6,714 bases of DNA from JBKJML01 sp046596415 (GCA_046596415.1 JBKJML010000121.1:1-6714), one strand, 5' to 3'; counted from the first letter of the stretch, positions 1 through 6,080 are shown. Program-made: numbers and translations. The notes: a model not told the origin generated them from the sequence alone.

Positions 1-113
1 CGAACGAGGTTCGGATCGATGCCGAAGAACGACCCGACGCGGCGCAGCTGCTCGCGCGCGATCCCGTACGGGTTCTCCTTCAGGTGCGTCTCGGGAGCCT
101 GGGTCGCGTTCAA
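1..113 (-). CDS. Glu/Leu/Phe/Val dehydrogenase, probably glutamate dehydrogenase (N-terminal 37 residues, cut by window edge)
   Basis: Reading leftwards from a TTG codon at 113-111 gives 37 uninterrupted codons that run off the left edge. The segment NPYGIAREQLRRVG followed by FFGIDPNLV resembles the N-terminal helix of the amino-acid dehydrogenase family (the usual pattern is NP-x5-AxxQLxxAxxxLxIDPNL, followed outside the window by the PKR/RMDDG region). Such enzymes interconvert glutamate and 2-oxoglutarate plus ammonia with NAD(P)H in the cytoplasm. I chose the TTG start because a perfect AGGAGG lies 9 nt upstream (123-128) and no ATG or GTG in the same frame is better placed. It lies 52 nt downstream of the protease stop, on the same strand, but the gap carries its own -10-like box, so it may be transcribed separately. 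Only the N-terminus is visible, so the substrate (Glu versus Leu/Phe/Val) cannot be decided. The family call is fairly sure; the exact enzyme is inference. Confidence 0.68.
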   Translation of the reverse strand, partial: MNATQAPETHLKENPYGIAREQLRRVGSFFGIDPNLV

Positions 114-122
114 GAAAATACG

Positions 123-128
123 CCTCCT
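123..128 (-). promoter_or_regulatory. Shine-Dalgarno of the dehydrogenase gene
   Basis: The minus strand reads AGGAGG here, a full match to the anti-Shine-Dalgarno, with 9 nt to the TTG start at 113. It decides the start codon of the dehydrogenase. It is one of only two consensus ribosome sites in the window; the other is before tsaD. Confidence 0.75.
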
Positions 129-148
129 CGTGGGTCGGGACGCGGCGG

Positions 149-154
149 AGCATA
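149..154 (-). promoter_or_regulatory. Possible -10 box (TATGCT) of the dehydrogenase gene
   Basis: The minus strand reads TATGCT, preceded by GGTG. Transcription would begin near 142, giving a leader of about 29 nt that holds the AGGAGG site. No convincing -35 hexamer lies 16-18 nt upstream, so this is a weak call. It rests on the TANNCT resemblance to the other boxes at 6040-6045, 6075-6080 and 6687-6692. Confidence 0.35.
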
Positions 155-161
155 CACCTGC

Positions 162-172
162 CCGGTCACCGG
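162..172. repeat. 11-bp perfect inverted repeat at the end of the protease gene
   Basis: CCGGT-C-ACCGG is a perfect palindrome with 5-bp arms around one base. It contains the TGA stop of the protease and lies just upstream of the -10-like box at 149-154, in the -20 to -35 zone of a putative dehydrogenase promoter. It could be an operator half-site pair or chance in GC-rich DNA. It is too short, and lacks the T-tract, for an intrinsic terminator. Confidence 0.3.
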
Positions 173-2718
173 ATCGTGAAGCGCAAGCCTGCTACGGAAG
201 CCTGCGCGCCGCCGGCCGGGACCGCGACGATGCGCAGTCGGTACGAGCCTTTGGCAAGCCGAGCTCCCTGCGGCCCGCGGCCGGTGAGCCCAAAGGCGTA
301 GCGGCCGGGGAGCACGTCGCGCAGCCGGGCCAGGAGGCCGATCCGGCGCCCACCCAGCCAGAGCTCCACGTCGAGGCGCTCGACCGGCTGCACCTGCGCC
401 TGCCCACCCGTCTCGCCCAGGCTGCCTGCCCGAAGGCTCAGCACCGCTGGCGCATTGTCGGAGGCGCGGAATGTCTTCACCGAGAGCTGCACGTCGGCGA
501 GGAGACGCTGGCGCGACGGCGCGAGCGCCACCGTCCAGGGAACCGAGAGCGCGGCGCCTGCGACGGTGAGACGGATGCGGCCGATCACTGCGCCCGGCGC
601 GTCGGGAACGAATGCGGCCCGTGCGACGAGCACCACTCTGGCCGAGTGCCCGGGTGCGAGACGGACGCGGCGCGGTCGTGCGCCGACGGTCACGCCCGCG
701 ATCCCCTGCGCATCGGGATCGACGGTGACGACGATGCGACGGGAGGAGACGTTACGGAGCAGCAGCGGCCGCTTCGCCGTCCAGCCGGCGGCCGTTGCGA
801 CGCCGAAGGAAACGGTCGCAGGCGTGGTCGCGACCTCGACGGCGGAGGCTCCGCCGACGTCGAGCAGCCCGGCCCCCTGCGCGGTCGCACCGTCGCCGCC
901 GAGCGGCCTGGCGGTCGCAACGAGGGCGGCCTTGAGCGCGGCGGCGTCGAGCTCCGGTCGGGCCTCGGCGATGAGCGCCGCGGCGCCGGCGGCGACCGCC
1001 GCGGCAGCGCTCGAGCCGTTGACGGTGCCGAAGCGAGCTGTGCCGTCGTTGTCGCGGCCGACGACCGAAGTGAGGAGCTCGACGCCGGGGGCCACAAGCT
1101 CCGGCTTGAGCCCGCCACCGAAGGCGAGCCCGCGCGACGAGAACGCAGCGATGCGAGCGACGCCGACGTTCGCGACCGGGTCGCCACGACCGAGCGACAC
1201 GACGACCCGCACGCCGCGCGAAAGCGCCCGCCGAATCGCCCCGGCGACCGAAGGCGGGAGCCCGACCGACGGCACCGAGACGCGGGCGTCGAGCCCGAAG
1301 GCGCCCGGTGGTACCGGCCGATCGACGAGGACAGCGGCGGCGCCCGCGACCGAAGCCCCCTGGAGACCGTCGACCGGGCCCTCATCTGCACGGACGAGCG
1401 CGGCCCGGCCCGCGACCAGGCTGAAGCCGCGCCGGTCGAAGAACCGGTCGAGGCCTGAAGGGTCCTCCCGGGCGTCCACGACCCGGGGTGCGGCGACGTC
1501 GATCGTGAACGCCTGCGCCGGCGCCGGCGCCCCCGCGAGCGGAAGTCGCTCATCGAGGAGGACGCGCAGCCCCGCCCGGACGACGACACGCGCGGTCTGA
1601 GTCCGGCTCCGCAGGTCGGCCGCGCCAACCGTGAGCGCAGACGGTGAGCCTCCCGGCCCGGCGATGCTGCCATAGCCAGGCCCGGCTGGCCCATCGTTCC
1701 CCGCCGGGGCGACGACGAGCGTGTCCAGGGCCGAGGCACCTGCCGCCGCACGGGCGAGCGGGCCGTCCGCGAACGCCGCGAAAGGCTCGGCGACACCGAC
1801 GAGGGCAATGCGCGCCGCATCGTGGGCATCCCCGTTTCCATCCGGGTCGACAGCGCGCTCCAGGCCGGCGAGCACCTGGTCGGTGCGAGCGTAGATGGCG
1901 AAACCGCCGGCGGCGTCCGGCTGCCAGCCGGCGACGCGGATCGGCAACACCGTCGCCCCCGGTGCCACTCCGTCGAGCCCCTCCGGCCCGCCAACGCCGG
2001 CGATCAGCCCCGCAAGCTCCGTTCCGTGTCCTTCGATCCGCGCCGGATCGGAGGGGTGCCGGCGCGGCGTCGCGGCTCCCTCTGGGTCAAGCACGTCGAT
2101 CCCTGCCGCGAGGCGTCTGCGCAGGTAGGGATGCGTGGGGTCGACGCCAGTGTCGAGCAGCGCGACCGTGATTCCCGAGCCTCGCGCCCCCTGGAGCGCG
2201 ATCCCCGACCGGCGCCCCGAATCGAGACTGGCGCTGCCGAGCAACCGCGGCCCGGTTGCAGCGGGATACGCGGCGCGAACGGGATAGATGCCGACGACGT
2301 CGGGGTCGCGCTCGAGGACCGCGAGGCCCCGGGCGTCGAGCGGCGCAGAGAAACCGTTCAGAACCCTCGTGTAGATGAACTCCGGCTCAAGCCGGATCCC
2401 TTCCTCCGACAACCGGGCCGCAATCTCGCTCTGTCCTGCAAGCGCTGCGGCCGTCCAGCGTCGCATCGCCGCCTCGGTGGCGCCGCCGCCCGCCTCGCGA
2501 ACCCGGTCCGCGAGCGACGGGTAGCGGAGGACGACGACCATGCGCTGGCCGACCGCAACGTCGGCGCGGTCCGCACCGACGAGCCCACGCCACGCGCCGG
2601 CCCCCACCTCCTCCCGCTCGCGTGCGCCCTGCCCGCCCGCCGCCACGAGGAGCGCGGCGACGGTCAGGGCGGCGAGCGCCCCGAGCGGGCGCAGCTCAAG
2701 CCAGCGAGGGATACGCAT
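166..2718 (-). CDS. Secreted subtilisin-like serine protease (S8 family) with I9 propeptide, PA insert and C-terminal Ig-like domains
   Basis: An exported S8 peptidase of about 850 residues. From the ATG at 2718 it has a signal peptide (basic/polar start, hydrophobic stretch at about residues 12-28), an inhibitor-I9-like propeptide (about 57-150), the catalytic domain (about 175-625) and two beta-rich C-terminal domains (about 630-735 and 745-850). Catalytic residues are visible: Asp189 in VALLDTGVD, His231 in EGHGTELAG, oxyanion Asn341 in APAGNDG and Ser570 in NGSSAAAA. A protease-associated (PA) domain is inserted between Asn341 and Ser570 (about 434-510), as in Vpr and C5a-peptidase-type subtilases. 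KPELVAPGVEL and AFSSRG are typical subtilase core segments. The serine motif is odd: GSSAAAAVAAG replaces the usual GTSMAAPHVAG. The start overlaps tsaD by 23 nt. A TTG at 2727 would add three residues; neither start has a Shine-Dalgarno, so translation probably couples to tsaD. Substrate is unknown; activity is likely but not certain. Confidence 0.9.
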   Translation of the reverse strand: MRIPRWLELRPLGALAALTVAALLVAAGGQGAREREEVGAGAWRGLVGADRADVAVGQRMVVVLRYPSLADRVREAGGGATEAAMRRWTAAALAGQSEIAARLSEEGIRLEPEFIYTRVLNGFSAPLDARGLAVLERDPDVVGIYPVRAAYPAATGPRLLGSASLDSGRRSGIALQGARGSGITVALLDTGVDPTHPYLRRRLAAGIDVLDPEGAATPRRHPSDPARIEGHGTELAGLIAGVGGPEGLDGVAPGATVLPIRVAGWQPDAAGGFAIYARTDQVLAGLERAVDPDGNGDAHDAARIALVGVAEPFAAFADGPLARAAAGASALDTLVVAPAGNDGPAGPGYGSIAGPGGSPSALTVGAADLRSRTQTARVVVRAGLRVLLDERLPLAGAPAPAQAFTIDVAAPRVVDAREDPSGLDRFFDRRGFSLVAGRAALVRADEGPVDGLQGASVAGAAAVLVDRPVPPGAFGLDARVSVPSVGLPPSVAGAIRRALSRGVRVVVSLGRGDPVANVGVARIAAFSSRGLAFGGGLKPELVAPGVELLTSVVGRDNDGTARFGTVNGSSAAAAVAAGAAALIAEARPELDAAALKAALVATARPLGGDGATAQGAGLLDVGGASAVEVATTPATVSFGVATAAGWTAKRPLLLRNVSSRRIVVTVDPDAQGIAGVTVGARPRRVRLAPGHSARVVLVARAAFVPDAPGAVIGRIRLTVAGAALSVPWTVALAPSRQRLLADVQLSVKTFRASDNAPAVLSLRAGSLGETGGQAQVQPVERLDVELWLGGRRIGLLARLRDVLPGRYAFGLTGRGPQGARLAKGSYRLRIVAVPAGGAQASVAGLRFTIR

Positions 2719-3658
2719 CCAGGCCAAGGTACGCAGGATAGGAGAGGGCCTTGCCGTACCTCGCGGCAGACGCGATCATCGCCGCGTTGTCGGTACAGAG
2801 CGCAAGTGGCGCGAACGCGGCGTCCGGGAGCGCGGCGCGCAACTCGGAGTTCGCGGCAACGCCACCGACGACGGCGATCCGGCCGAGCCCCGCCTCGGCA
2901 GCGGCGGCCTTCGCCCGTTCGACGAGCGCCCGCACGATCGCCCGCTGGTAGGACGCAGCCACGTCGGCGCGACGCGCCTCGAGCTCCGGGCCGAGCTTGC
3001 GGATCGCGTAGAGCAGCGAGGTCTTGACGCCGGAGAACGAGAAGTCGAGCCCTGGCAACCGGGCCACGGGGAAGACAAAGGCTTCGGGGTCGCCAGCGCG
3101 GGCGAGCCGGTCGATCTCGGCTCCGCCCGGGTAGCCGAGGCCGAGCAGACGCGCGCCCTTGTCGAACGCCTCACCGGCGGCGTCGTCGACGGTTGTGCCG
3201 ACGATCGAAAAGCCGCCGCGCTCCCGGATCTCGAGCAGCAGCGTGTGCCCACCGCTCGCCAGCAGGCAGAGAAACGGCGGCTCGACTGGCTCGGGCTCGA
3301 GGTAGAGCGAGGCGATGTGACCGTGGAGGTGATTGACGGGGACAAGTGGCAGCCGTCGCGACCAGGCGATCGCCTTGGCGGCCGACACGCCGACGAGCAG
3401 CGCGCCGACAAGCCCAGGGCCCTGGGTCACCGCGATCGCGTCGACGTCGTCGAGCGTTGCCTTCGCGGTGGCAAGTGCCTCCCGCACGACGGGCACGACG
3501 AGCTCGAGATGGCGCCGCGAGGCGATCTCCGGGACAACACCGCCGTACTGCGCGTGCAGGTCGATCTGCGTGGCGACGATACTGGCCCTGATCTCGCCGT
3601 CGGCCGTCACGAGCGCCGCGGCTGTCTCGTCGCAGGAGGTCTCGAGACCGAGGATCAT
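2696..3658 (-). CDS. tsaD: tRNA N6-adenosine threonylcarbamoyltransferase TsaD (Kae1/Qri7/Gcp family)
   Basis: Catalytic subunit that transfers the threonylcarbamoyl group from threonylcarbamoyl-AMP to A37 of ANN-decoding tRNAs, working with TsaB and TsaE in the cytoplasm. It has 320 residues, slightly shorter than the E. coli protein (337) but complete. It opens with MILGLETSCDETAAA. The metal-binding HxxxH is His110/His114 in NHLHGHIA, and the third ligand is Asp290 in CTDNAAMIA. Other ASKHA-fold family motifs are LLASGGHT (133-139), DDAAGEAFDKGARLLGLGYPGG (split as 158-168 and 169-179), DFSFSGVKT (205-213) and GGVAANSELR (265-274). The start is secure: an ATG inside the ATGA that ends rimI, with a perfect AGGAGG 7 nt upstream. 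Its 3' end overlaps the protease gene. Old annotations of this family as an O-sialoglycoprotein endopeptidase are not supported. Confidence 0.97.
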   Translation of the reverse strand: MILGLETSCDETAAALVTADGEIRASIVATQIDLHAQYGGVVPEIASRRHLELVVPVVREALATAKATLDDVDAIAVTQGPGLVGALLVGVSAAKAIAWSRRLPLVPVNHLHGHIASLYLEPEPVEPPFLCLLASGGHTLLLEIRERGGFSIVGTTVDDAAGEAFDKGARLLGLGYPGGAEIDRLARAGDPEAFVFPVARLPGLDFSFSGVKTSLLYAIRKLGPELEARRADVAASYQRAIVRALVERAKAAAAEAGLGRIAVVGGVAANSELRAALPDAAFAPLALCTDNAAMIASAARYGKALSYPAYLGLDAYPSLA

Positions 3659-4137
3659 CCCGCTTCCTCCTGCTCACCCTCAGCCGGGCCGACGGGGTCG
3701 AGCCACATGATCAGGGCGTCTTCACGGTTGTCTGTGTAGTAGCCGCGTCTCACGCCACGGCCGACGAAACCGAGTCGTTCGTAGAGCCTGATCGCCGTGT
3801 CGTTCGAGACGCGGACCTCGAGCGTGTAGCCACGCCGTTCGTCGCCGGCGGTCAGCTCGAAGAGCCGCTCGAGCAGCAACCGGGCAATCCCGCGGCCACG
3901 CCAGTCCGGTGCGACCGCAACGTTCATCACATGCCAGGCATCGACGTACCGCGAGATGATGAGATAGCCGACGAGCTCGCCGGTCTCCGTCGAGCACGCC
4001 CCGAGTGAGATCGAGCTCGGCTTCGCGAGCTCGCTGGCAAACATCGATCGCGACCAGGGCGTCGGGTAGGAGAGTTGCTCGATCACCTCGATGTCGCCGA
4101 GATCGCGAAGCGCCAGCTTGCGCAGGTCGACGCTCAT
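3655..4137 (-). CDS. rimI: Ribosomal-protein-S18-alanine N-acetyltransferase RimI (GNAT)
   Basis: A cytoplasmic GNAT enzyme that moves acetyl from acetyl-CoA to protein N-termini, classically the alanine of ribosomal protein S18. It has 160 residues, a little longer than the enterobacterial protein (148). The family-typical YPTPWSRSMFASEL lies at residues 24-37. VAVAPDWRGRGIARLLLE (73-90) holds the acetyl-CoA-binding RxxGxG/A loop. LEVRVSNDTAIRLYERLGF (106-124) carries Glu107 and Tyr119, which by motif match the catalytic Glu103/Tyr115 of enterobacterial RimI. GYYTDNREDALIM (132-144) is the RimI signature. A short acidic tail (PAEGEQEEAG) follows and includes the tsaD ribosome site. The ATG sits in an ATGA overlap with the tsaB stop and lacks its own Shine-Dalgarno, so it is probably translated by coupling. 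Placement between tsaB and tsaD is common in actinobacteria. The substrate in this lineage may be broader than S18. Confidence 0.94.
   Translation of the reverse strand: MSVDLRKLALRDLGDIEVIEQLSYPTPWSRSMFASELAKPSSISLGACSTETGELVGYLIISRYVDAWHVMNVAVAPDWRGRGIARLLLERLFELTAGDERRGYTLEVRVSNDTAIRLYERLGFVGRGVRRGYYTDNREDALIMWLDPVGPAEGEQEEAG
3666..3671 (-). promoter_or_regulatory. Shine-Dalgarno of tsaD, inside the rimI coding end
   Basis: The minus strand reads AGGAGG with 7 nt to the tsaD ATG at 3658. It is embedded in the codons for the Glu-rich tail of RimI (EQEEAG). It is the only consensus ribosome site in the seven-gene run, so tsaD can recruit ribosomes by itself as well as by coupling through the ATGA overlap. 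Confidence 0.75.
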
Positions 4138-4724
4138 GCGGGAGCGCTCGGCTTGGCGTCCGGGATCCGGACATAGAGCGGTTCGACGAGCTCTGCCGGC
4201 CCGAAATCGACCGCGAGCTCGGCATGGAAACGGGCGCGCGGCAGGTGGCGCTCGTCGTCGTCGGGCGCAACGTGGGCACCCGCCGCCTCGAGGAGCTCGC
4301 GGTAGCGCACGGCGCCGTCTCCGACGCACACCGTGCCGGGCTCGAGCTGCAGGTCGGCCGGGGCAAGAGCGACCGGACCGGGCACGAACACCTCGCGGCG
4401 TTTCGCGTCGATCACAGGCAACGCGCCGGGGGCACCGGCTGCGAGTGCCGCCAGGGTCGAGACGCCCGCGACCGGCAGGTCGAGCGAGAACGCCAGGCCG
4501 CGCGCGGCGGCAAGCCCGATCCGGACGCCCGTGAAGCTGCCTGGGCCGATTCCGACGGCGAGCGCGTCGAGGTCGGTCGGCCGGGCGCCGCCCTGGCGCA
4601 GGAGTGCGTCGATGTCCTCGAGCAGCGTCACGGCGCGGGAGACGCGCTCGCCGAGCACCTCGCCGTCGCGGACGAGCGCGCTCGTCGCCTTGTCAGTTGC
4701 CGTGTCGAAGGCCAGTACGAGCAC
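4134..4724 (-). CDS. tsaB: tRNA threonylcarbamoyladenosine biosynthesis protein TsaB
   Basis: The non-catalytic partner of TsaD: a degenerate ASKHA-fold protein that dimerises with TsaD and forms the platform for TsaE in bacterial t6A synthesis. It has 196 residues and starts MLVLAFDTATDKATSA, the first phosphate-loop-like segment. The family signature GIGPGSFTGVRIGLAAARG lies at residues 58-76, followed by VAGVSTLAALA (85-95), VIDAKRREVF (104-113) and the terminal YVRIPDAKP (184-192). The loop usually reading RHxExLLP is instead RAVTLLEDIDALL, so the common His is absent; I would not read functional loss into that. The start is a GTG at 4724, chosen because family alignment begins exactly there. 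It lies 32 nt inside tsaE and has only a weak GGA upstream, so coupling is likely. The stop overlaps rimI as ATGA. Confidence 0.94.
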   Translation of the reverse strand: MLVLAFDTATDKATSALVRDGEVLGERVSRAVTLLEDIDALLRQGGARPTDLDALAVGIGPGSFTGVRIGLAAARGLAFSLDLPVAGVSTLAALAAGAPGALPVIDAKRREVFVPGPVALAPADLQLEPGTVCVGDGAVRYRELLEAAGAHVAPDDDERHLPRARFHAELAVDFGPAELVEPLYVRIPDAKPSAPA

Positions 4725-5163
4725 GTTCGATCCGTTCTAGCAGCGCGGTCTCCGCCGCGTCGAGGACGATCCGCCGCCGCTTCGGGTCTACATGCTCGAG
4801 CCGGACGCGCACGCGCGGCTGCGGGAAGACCCCCTCGCCGGCCTCTGGCCACTCGACGAAGGCGATCGTGCCCTCGAAGTACGGCTCGAGATCACCCCAT
4901 TCGGCGGCCGAGACACCAGAGAAGCGGTACAGGTCGAGGTGCGAGACCTCCACGTGCCCGCGATATCGGTGCCCGATCGTGAACGTCGGGCTCGTCACCG
5001 GCTGCGTGACACCGAGCGCACGGCAGGCGCCACGCACGAACGTCGTCTTGCCGGCACCGAGCTCGCCCTCGATCGTGACCACGTCGCCGAGCTCGAGCTC
5101 GGCGGCGAGCGCGGCGGCAAGCGCCTCTGTCTCGCCGGGAGACGACGTGACGACCTCGACCAT
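4693..5163 (-). CDS. tsaE: tRNA threonylcarbamoyladenosine biosynthesis ATPase TsaE
   Basis: A small P-loop ATPase that binds the TsaB-TsaD dimer and is needed for multiple-turnover t6A formation. It has 156 residues, normal for the family. The Walker A motif is GELGAGKTT at 33-41 with Lys39 and Thr40. The switch-like TSPTFTIGHRY is at 57-67, HLDLYRF at 75-81, and the conserved acidic/Trp motif EWPE at 104-107. The C-terminal helix (about 136-156) is encoded partly by DNA that also starts tsaB. The ATG at 5163 follows the glycosylase stop by 8 nt. No clear Shine-Dalgarno precedes it, which fits reinitiation by ribosomes finishing the upstream gene. Confidence 0.95.
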   Translation of the reverse strand: MVEVVTSSPGETEALAAALAAELELGDVVTIEGELGAGKTTFVRGACRALGVTQPVTSPTFTIGHRYRGHVEVSHLDLYRFSGVSAAEWGDLEPYFEGTIAFVEWPEAGEGVFPQPRVRVRLEHVDPKRRRIVLDAAETALLERIERARTGLRHGN

Positions 5164-5171
5164 GGCGGACG

Positions 5172-5837
5172 CTAGAAGAGGCCGAGCTGAACCGGCTCGG
5201 CCTGCCGCTCGGGCTCCGAGACCAGGGCTGCCGGCGCGGCCGACAAGCCTTGTGGCTCTGAGCCACTAGGCTCGCGGCCGAGGAGCGCCGGGATACGCGC
5301 AAAATCCTCCTCCAGCACGCCGAGCATCGCCCGCGTATAGAGGGCCGCTGCCGGGTGGTAGAGAGGGTAGAGCGTCACTCGGTTCCCGCCGAGCGTTACT
5401 TCCTGCTCCTGGCCGTGGACGCGCGTGATCCCGAGCGGCCGGCCCGAGAGGAGCTTGGTGGCGAAGTTGCCGAGCGTCGCGACGAGCTTGGGCTGGATCA
5501 GCTCGATCTGGTGAAAGAGGTGAGACTCGCACGACTGGATCTCTTCCGGCTGCGGGTCGCGGTTTCCCGGCGGACGGCACATGACGACATTCGCGATATA
5601 GACGTCGGAGCGGTCGAGGCCGATCCCCTCGAGCAGCGTCTGGAGGAGCTTGCCGGCCTGGCCGACGAACGGGACGCCCTGCTGGTCCTCGTGGAAGCCG
5701 GGCGCCTCACCGACGAACATCAGCTCCGCCGTCGGGCTGCCGGCGCCGAAGACGACCTGGGTGCGCGTGGCCGCGAGCGGGCAGCGCGTGCAGGACGCCG
5801 CCTCCTCCGCATAGGCCGCTAGCTCAGCAGCTGCCAC
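5172..5837 (-). CDS. Family 4 uracil-DNA glycosylase (iron-sulfur type) with a C-terminal clamp-binding-like tail
   Basis: Removes uracil from DNA (from cytosine deamination or dUTP incorporation) to start base-excision repair. From a GTG at 5837 the protein has 221 residues. Four cysteines fit the [4Fe-4S] cluster of family 4: Cys16 and Cys19 (SCTRCPLA), Cys87 (VVMCRPPGNRDP) and Cys103. The active-site motif is GEAPGFHEDQQGVPFVGQAG at 43-62, and the uracil-pocket motif is YHPAAALY at 160-167 with His161. After the fold ends near residue 187, a low-complexity tail of Pro/Ala/Ser/Glu leads to QLGLF at the extreme C-terminus. The open frame extends far upstream (to 6362) but would run across fmdB and the divergent gene, so I take the GTG overlapping the fmdB end by 14 nt. 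GGTGG just upstream in the fmdB tail may act as a ribosome site. A GTG at 5846 is an alternative. Confidence 0.93.
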   Translation of the reverse strand: MAAAELAAYAEEAASCTRCPLAATRTQVVFGAGSPTAELMFVGEAPGFHEDQQGVPFVGQAGKLLQTLLEGIGLDRSDVYIANVVMCRPPGNRDPQPEEIQSCESHLFHQIELIQPKLVATLGNFATKLLSGRPLGITRVHGQEQEVTLGGNRVTLYPLYHPAAALYTRAMLGVLEEDFARIPALLGREPSGSEPQGLSAAPAALVSEPERQAEPVQLGLF

Positions 5838-6030
5838 AACCGCCACCGCAGCACCCGCCACCACCACCGAAGCGAGGCTGCGAGGCAGTGCCCGCGAACG
5901 CGAACGTGGAGAACTGCTTGACGACCTTCGTCGCCGAGCAATCCGGGCACGAGACGACCTGCTCCTCGTTCCGGACGAGCTCCTCGAAGTGCGTCTCGCA
6001 CTCCATGCACGCGTACTCGTACATCGGCAT
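5824..6030 (-). CDS. FmdB-family putative regulatory zinc-ribbon protein with Gly/Cys-rich tail
   Basis: A 68-residue protein starting MPMYEYAC, typical of FmdB/YgiT-like zinc ribbons. Two CxxC knuckles are seen: Cys8/Cys11 (CMEC) and Cys28/Cys31 (CPDC), which should bind one zinc ion. VKQFSTFAF (37-45) is the usual post-ribbon strand. The C-terminus is a Gly/Cys tail, GGGGGCCGGGCGSC (55-68), with four more cysteines. The family name comes from a proposed regulator of formamidase in Methylophilus; the real role in most bacteria is unknown and I do not infer one. The ATG at 6030 is chosen because the family consensus begins there; an upstream in-frame start at 6069 would add 13 unconserved residues. 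No Shine-Dalgarno is visible, but a -10 box sits 9 nt upstream, suggesting a nearly leaderless mRNA. It is probably the first gene of the operon. Confidence 0.9.
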   Translation of the reverse strand: MPMYEYACMECETHFEELVRNEEQVVSCPDCSATKVVKQFSTFAFAGTASQPRFGGGGGCCGGGCGSC

Positions 6031-6039
6031 CGCTTTGGG

Positions 6040-6069
6040 AGTGTAGGTGTCGTGGCGGACGCGCCGCAA
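6040..6069 (-). promoter_or_regulatory. Probable promoter of the fmdB-udg-tsaE-tsaB-rimI-tsaD-protease run
   Basis: On the minus strand TTGCGG (6069-6064) and TACACT (6045-6040) are separated by 18 nt, a fair sigma-70/HrdB-like match. Transcription would start about 7 nt after the -10 box, 0-3 nt before the fmdB ATG at 6030. Absence of a Shine-Dalgarno in the same place supports a leaderless start. It is the only plausible promoter upstream of the run. Confidence 0.5.
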
Positions 6070-6074
6070 ACGAC

Positions 6075-6080
6075 TACCCT
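6075..6080 (+). promoter_or_regulatory. Probable -10 box (TACCCT) of the divergent acetyltransferase gene
   Basis: TACCCT ends exactly 6 nt before the GTG at 6087, so the predicted first transcribed base is the G of the start codon. No Shine-Dalgarno lies upstream and no clear -35 is seen; actinobacterial promoters often depend mostly on a TANNNT box. It lies 5 bp from the -35 hexamer of the opposing promoter. Confidence 0.45.

Noticed and set aside
19..1458. Long plus-strand open frame of 479 codons, with a second one at 455-1600
   Set aside because: They lie opposite the protease gene. Their products are Arg/Ala/Asp-rich with no domain, typical of antisense frames in very GC-rich DNA, while the minus strand has clear catalytic motifs.
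166..2718. Protease as a pseudogene because its serine motif is degenerate
   Set aside because: The frame is open for about 850 codons with signal peptide, propeptide, all catalytic residues and C-terminal domains; there is no frameshift or internal stop.
2696..3658. Annotation of the tsaD product as O-sialoglycoprotein endopeptidase
   Set aside because: This is a historical misnomer; the HxxxH here binds metal in a threonylcarbamoyl transferase, and tsaB and tsaE are adjacent.
1822..3739. Plus-strand open frames of about 400 codons (1822-3027 and 2540-3739) across the protease and tsaD
   Set aside because: Low-complexity Arg-rich translations opposite well-supported minus-strand genes; no ribosome site or recognisable domain.
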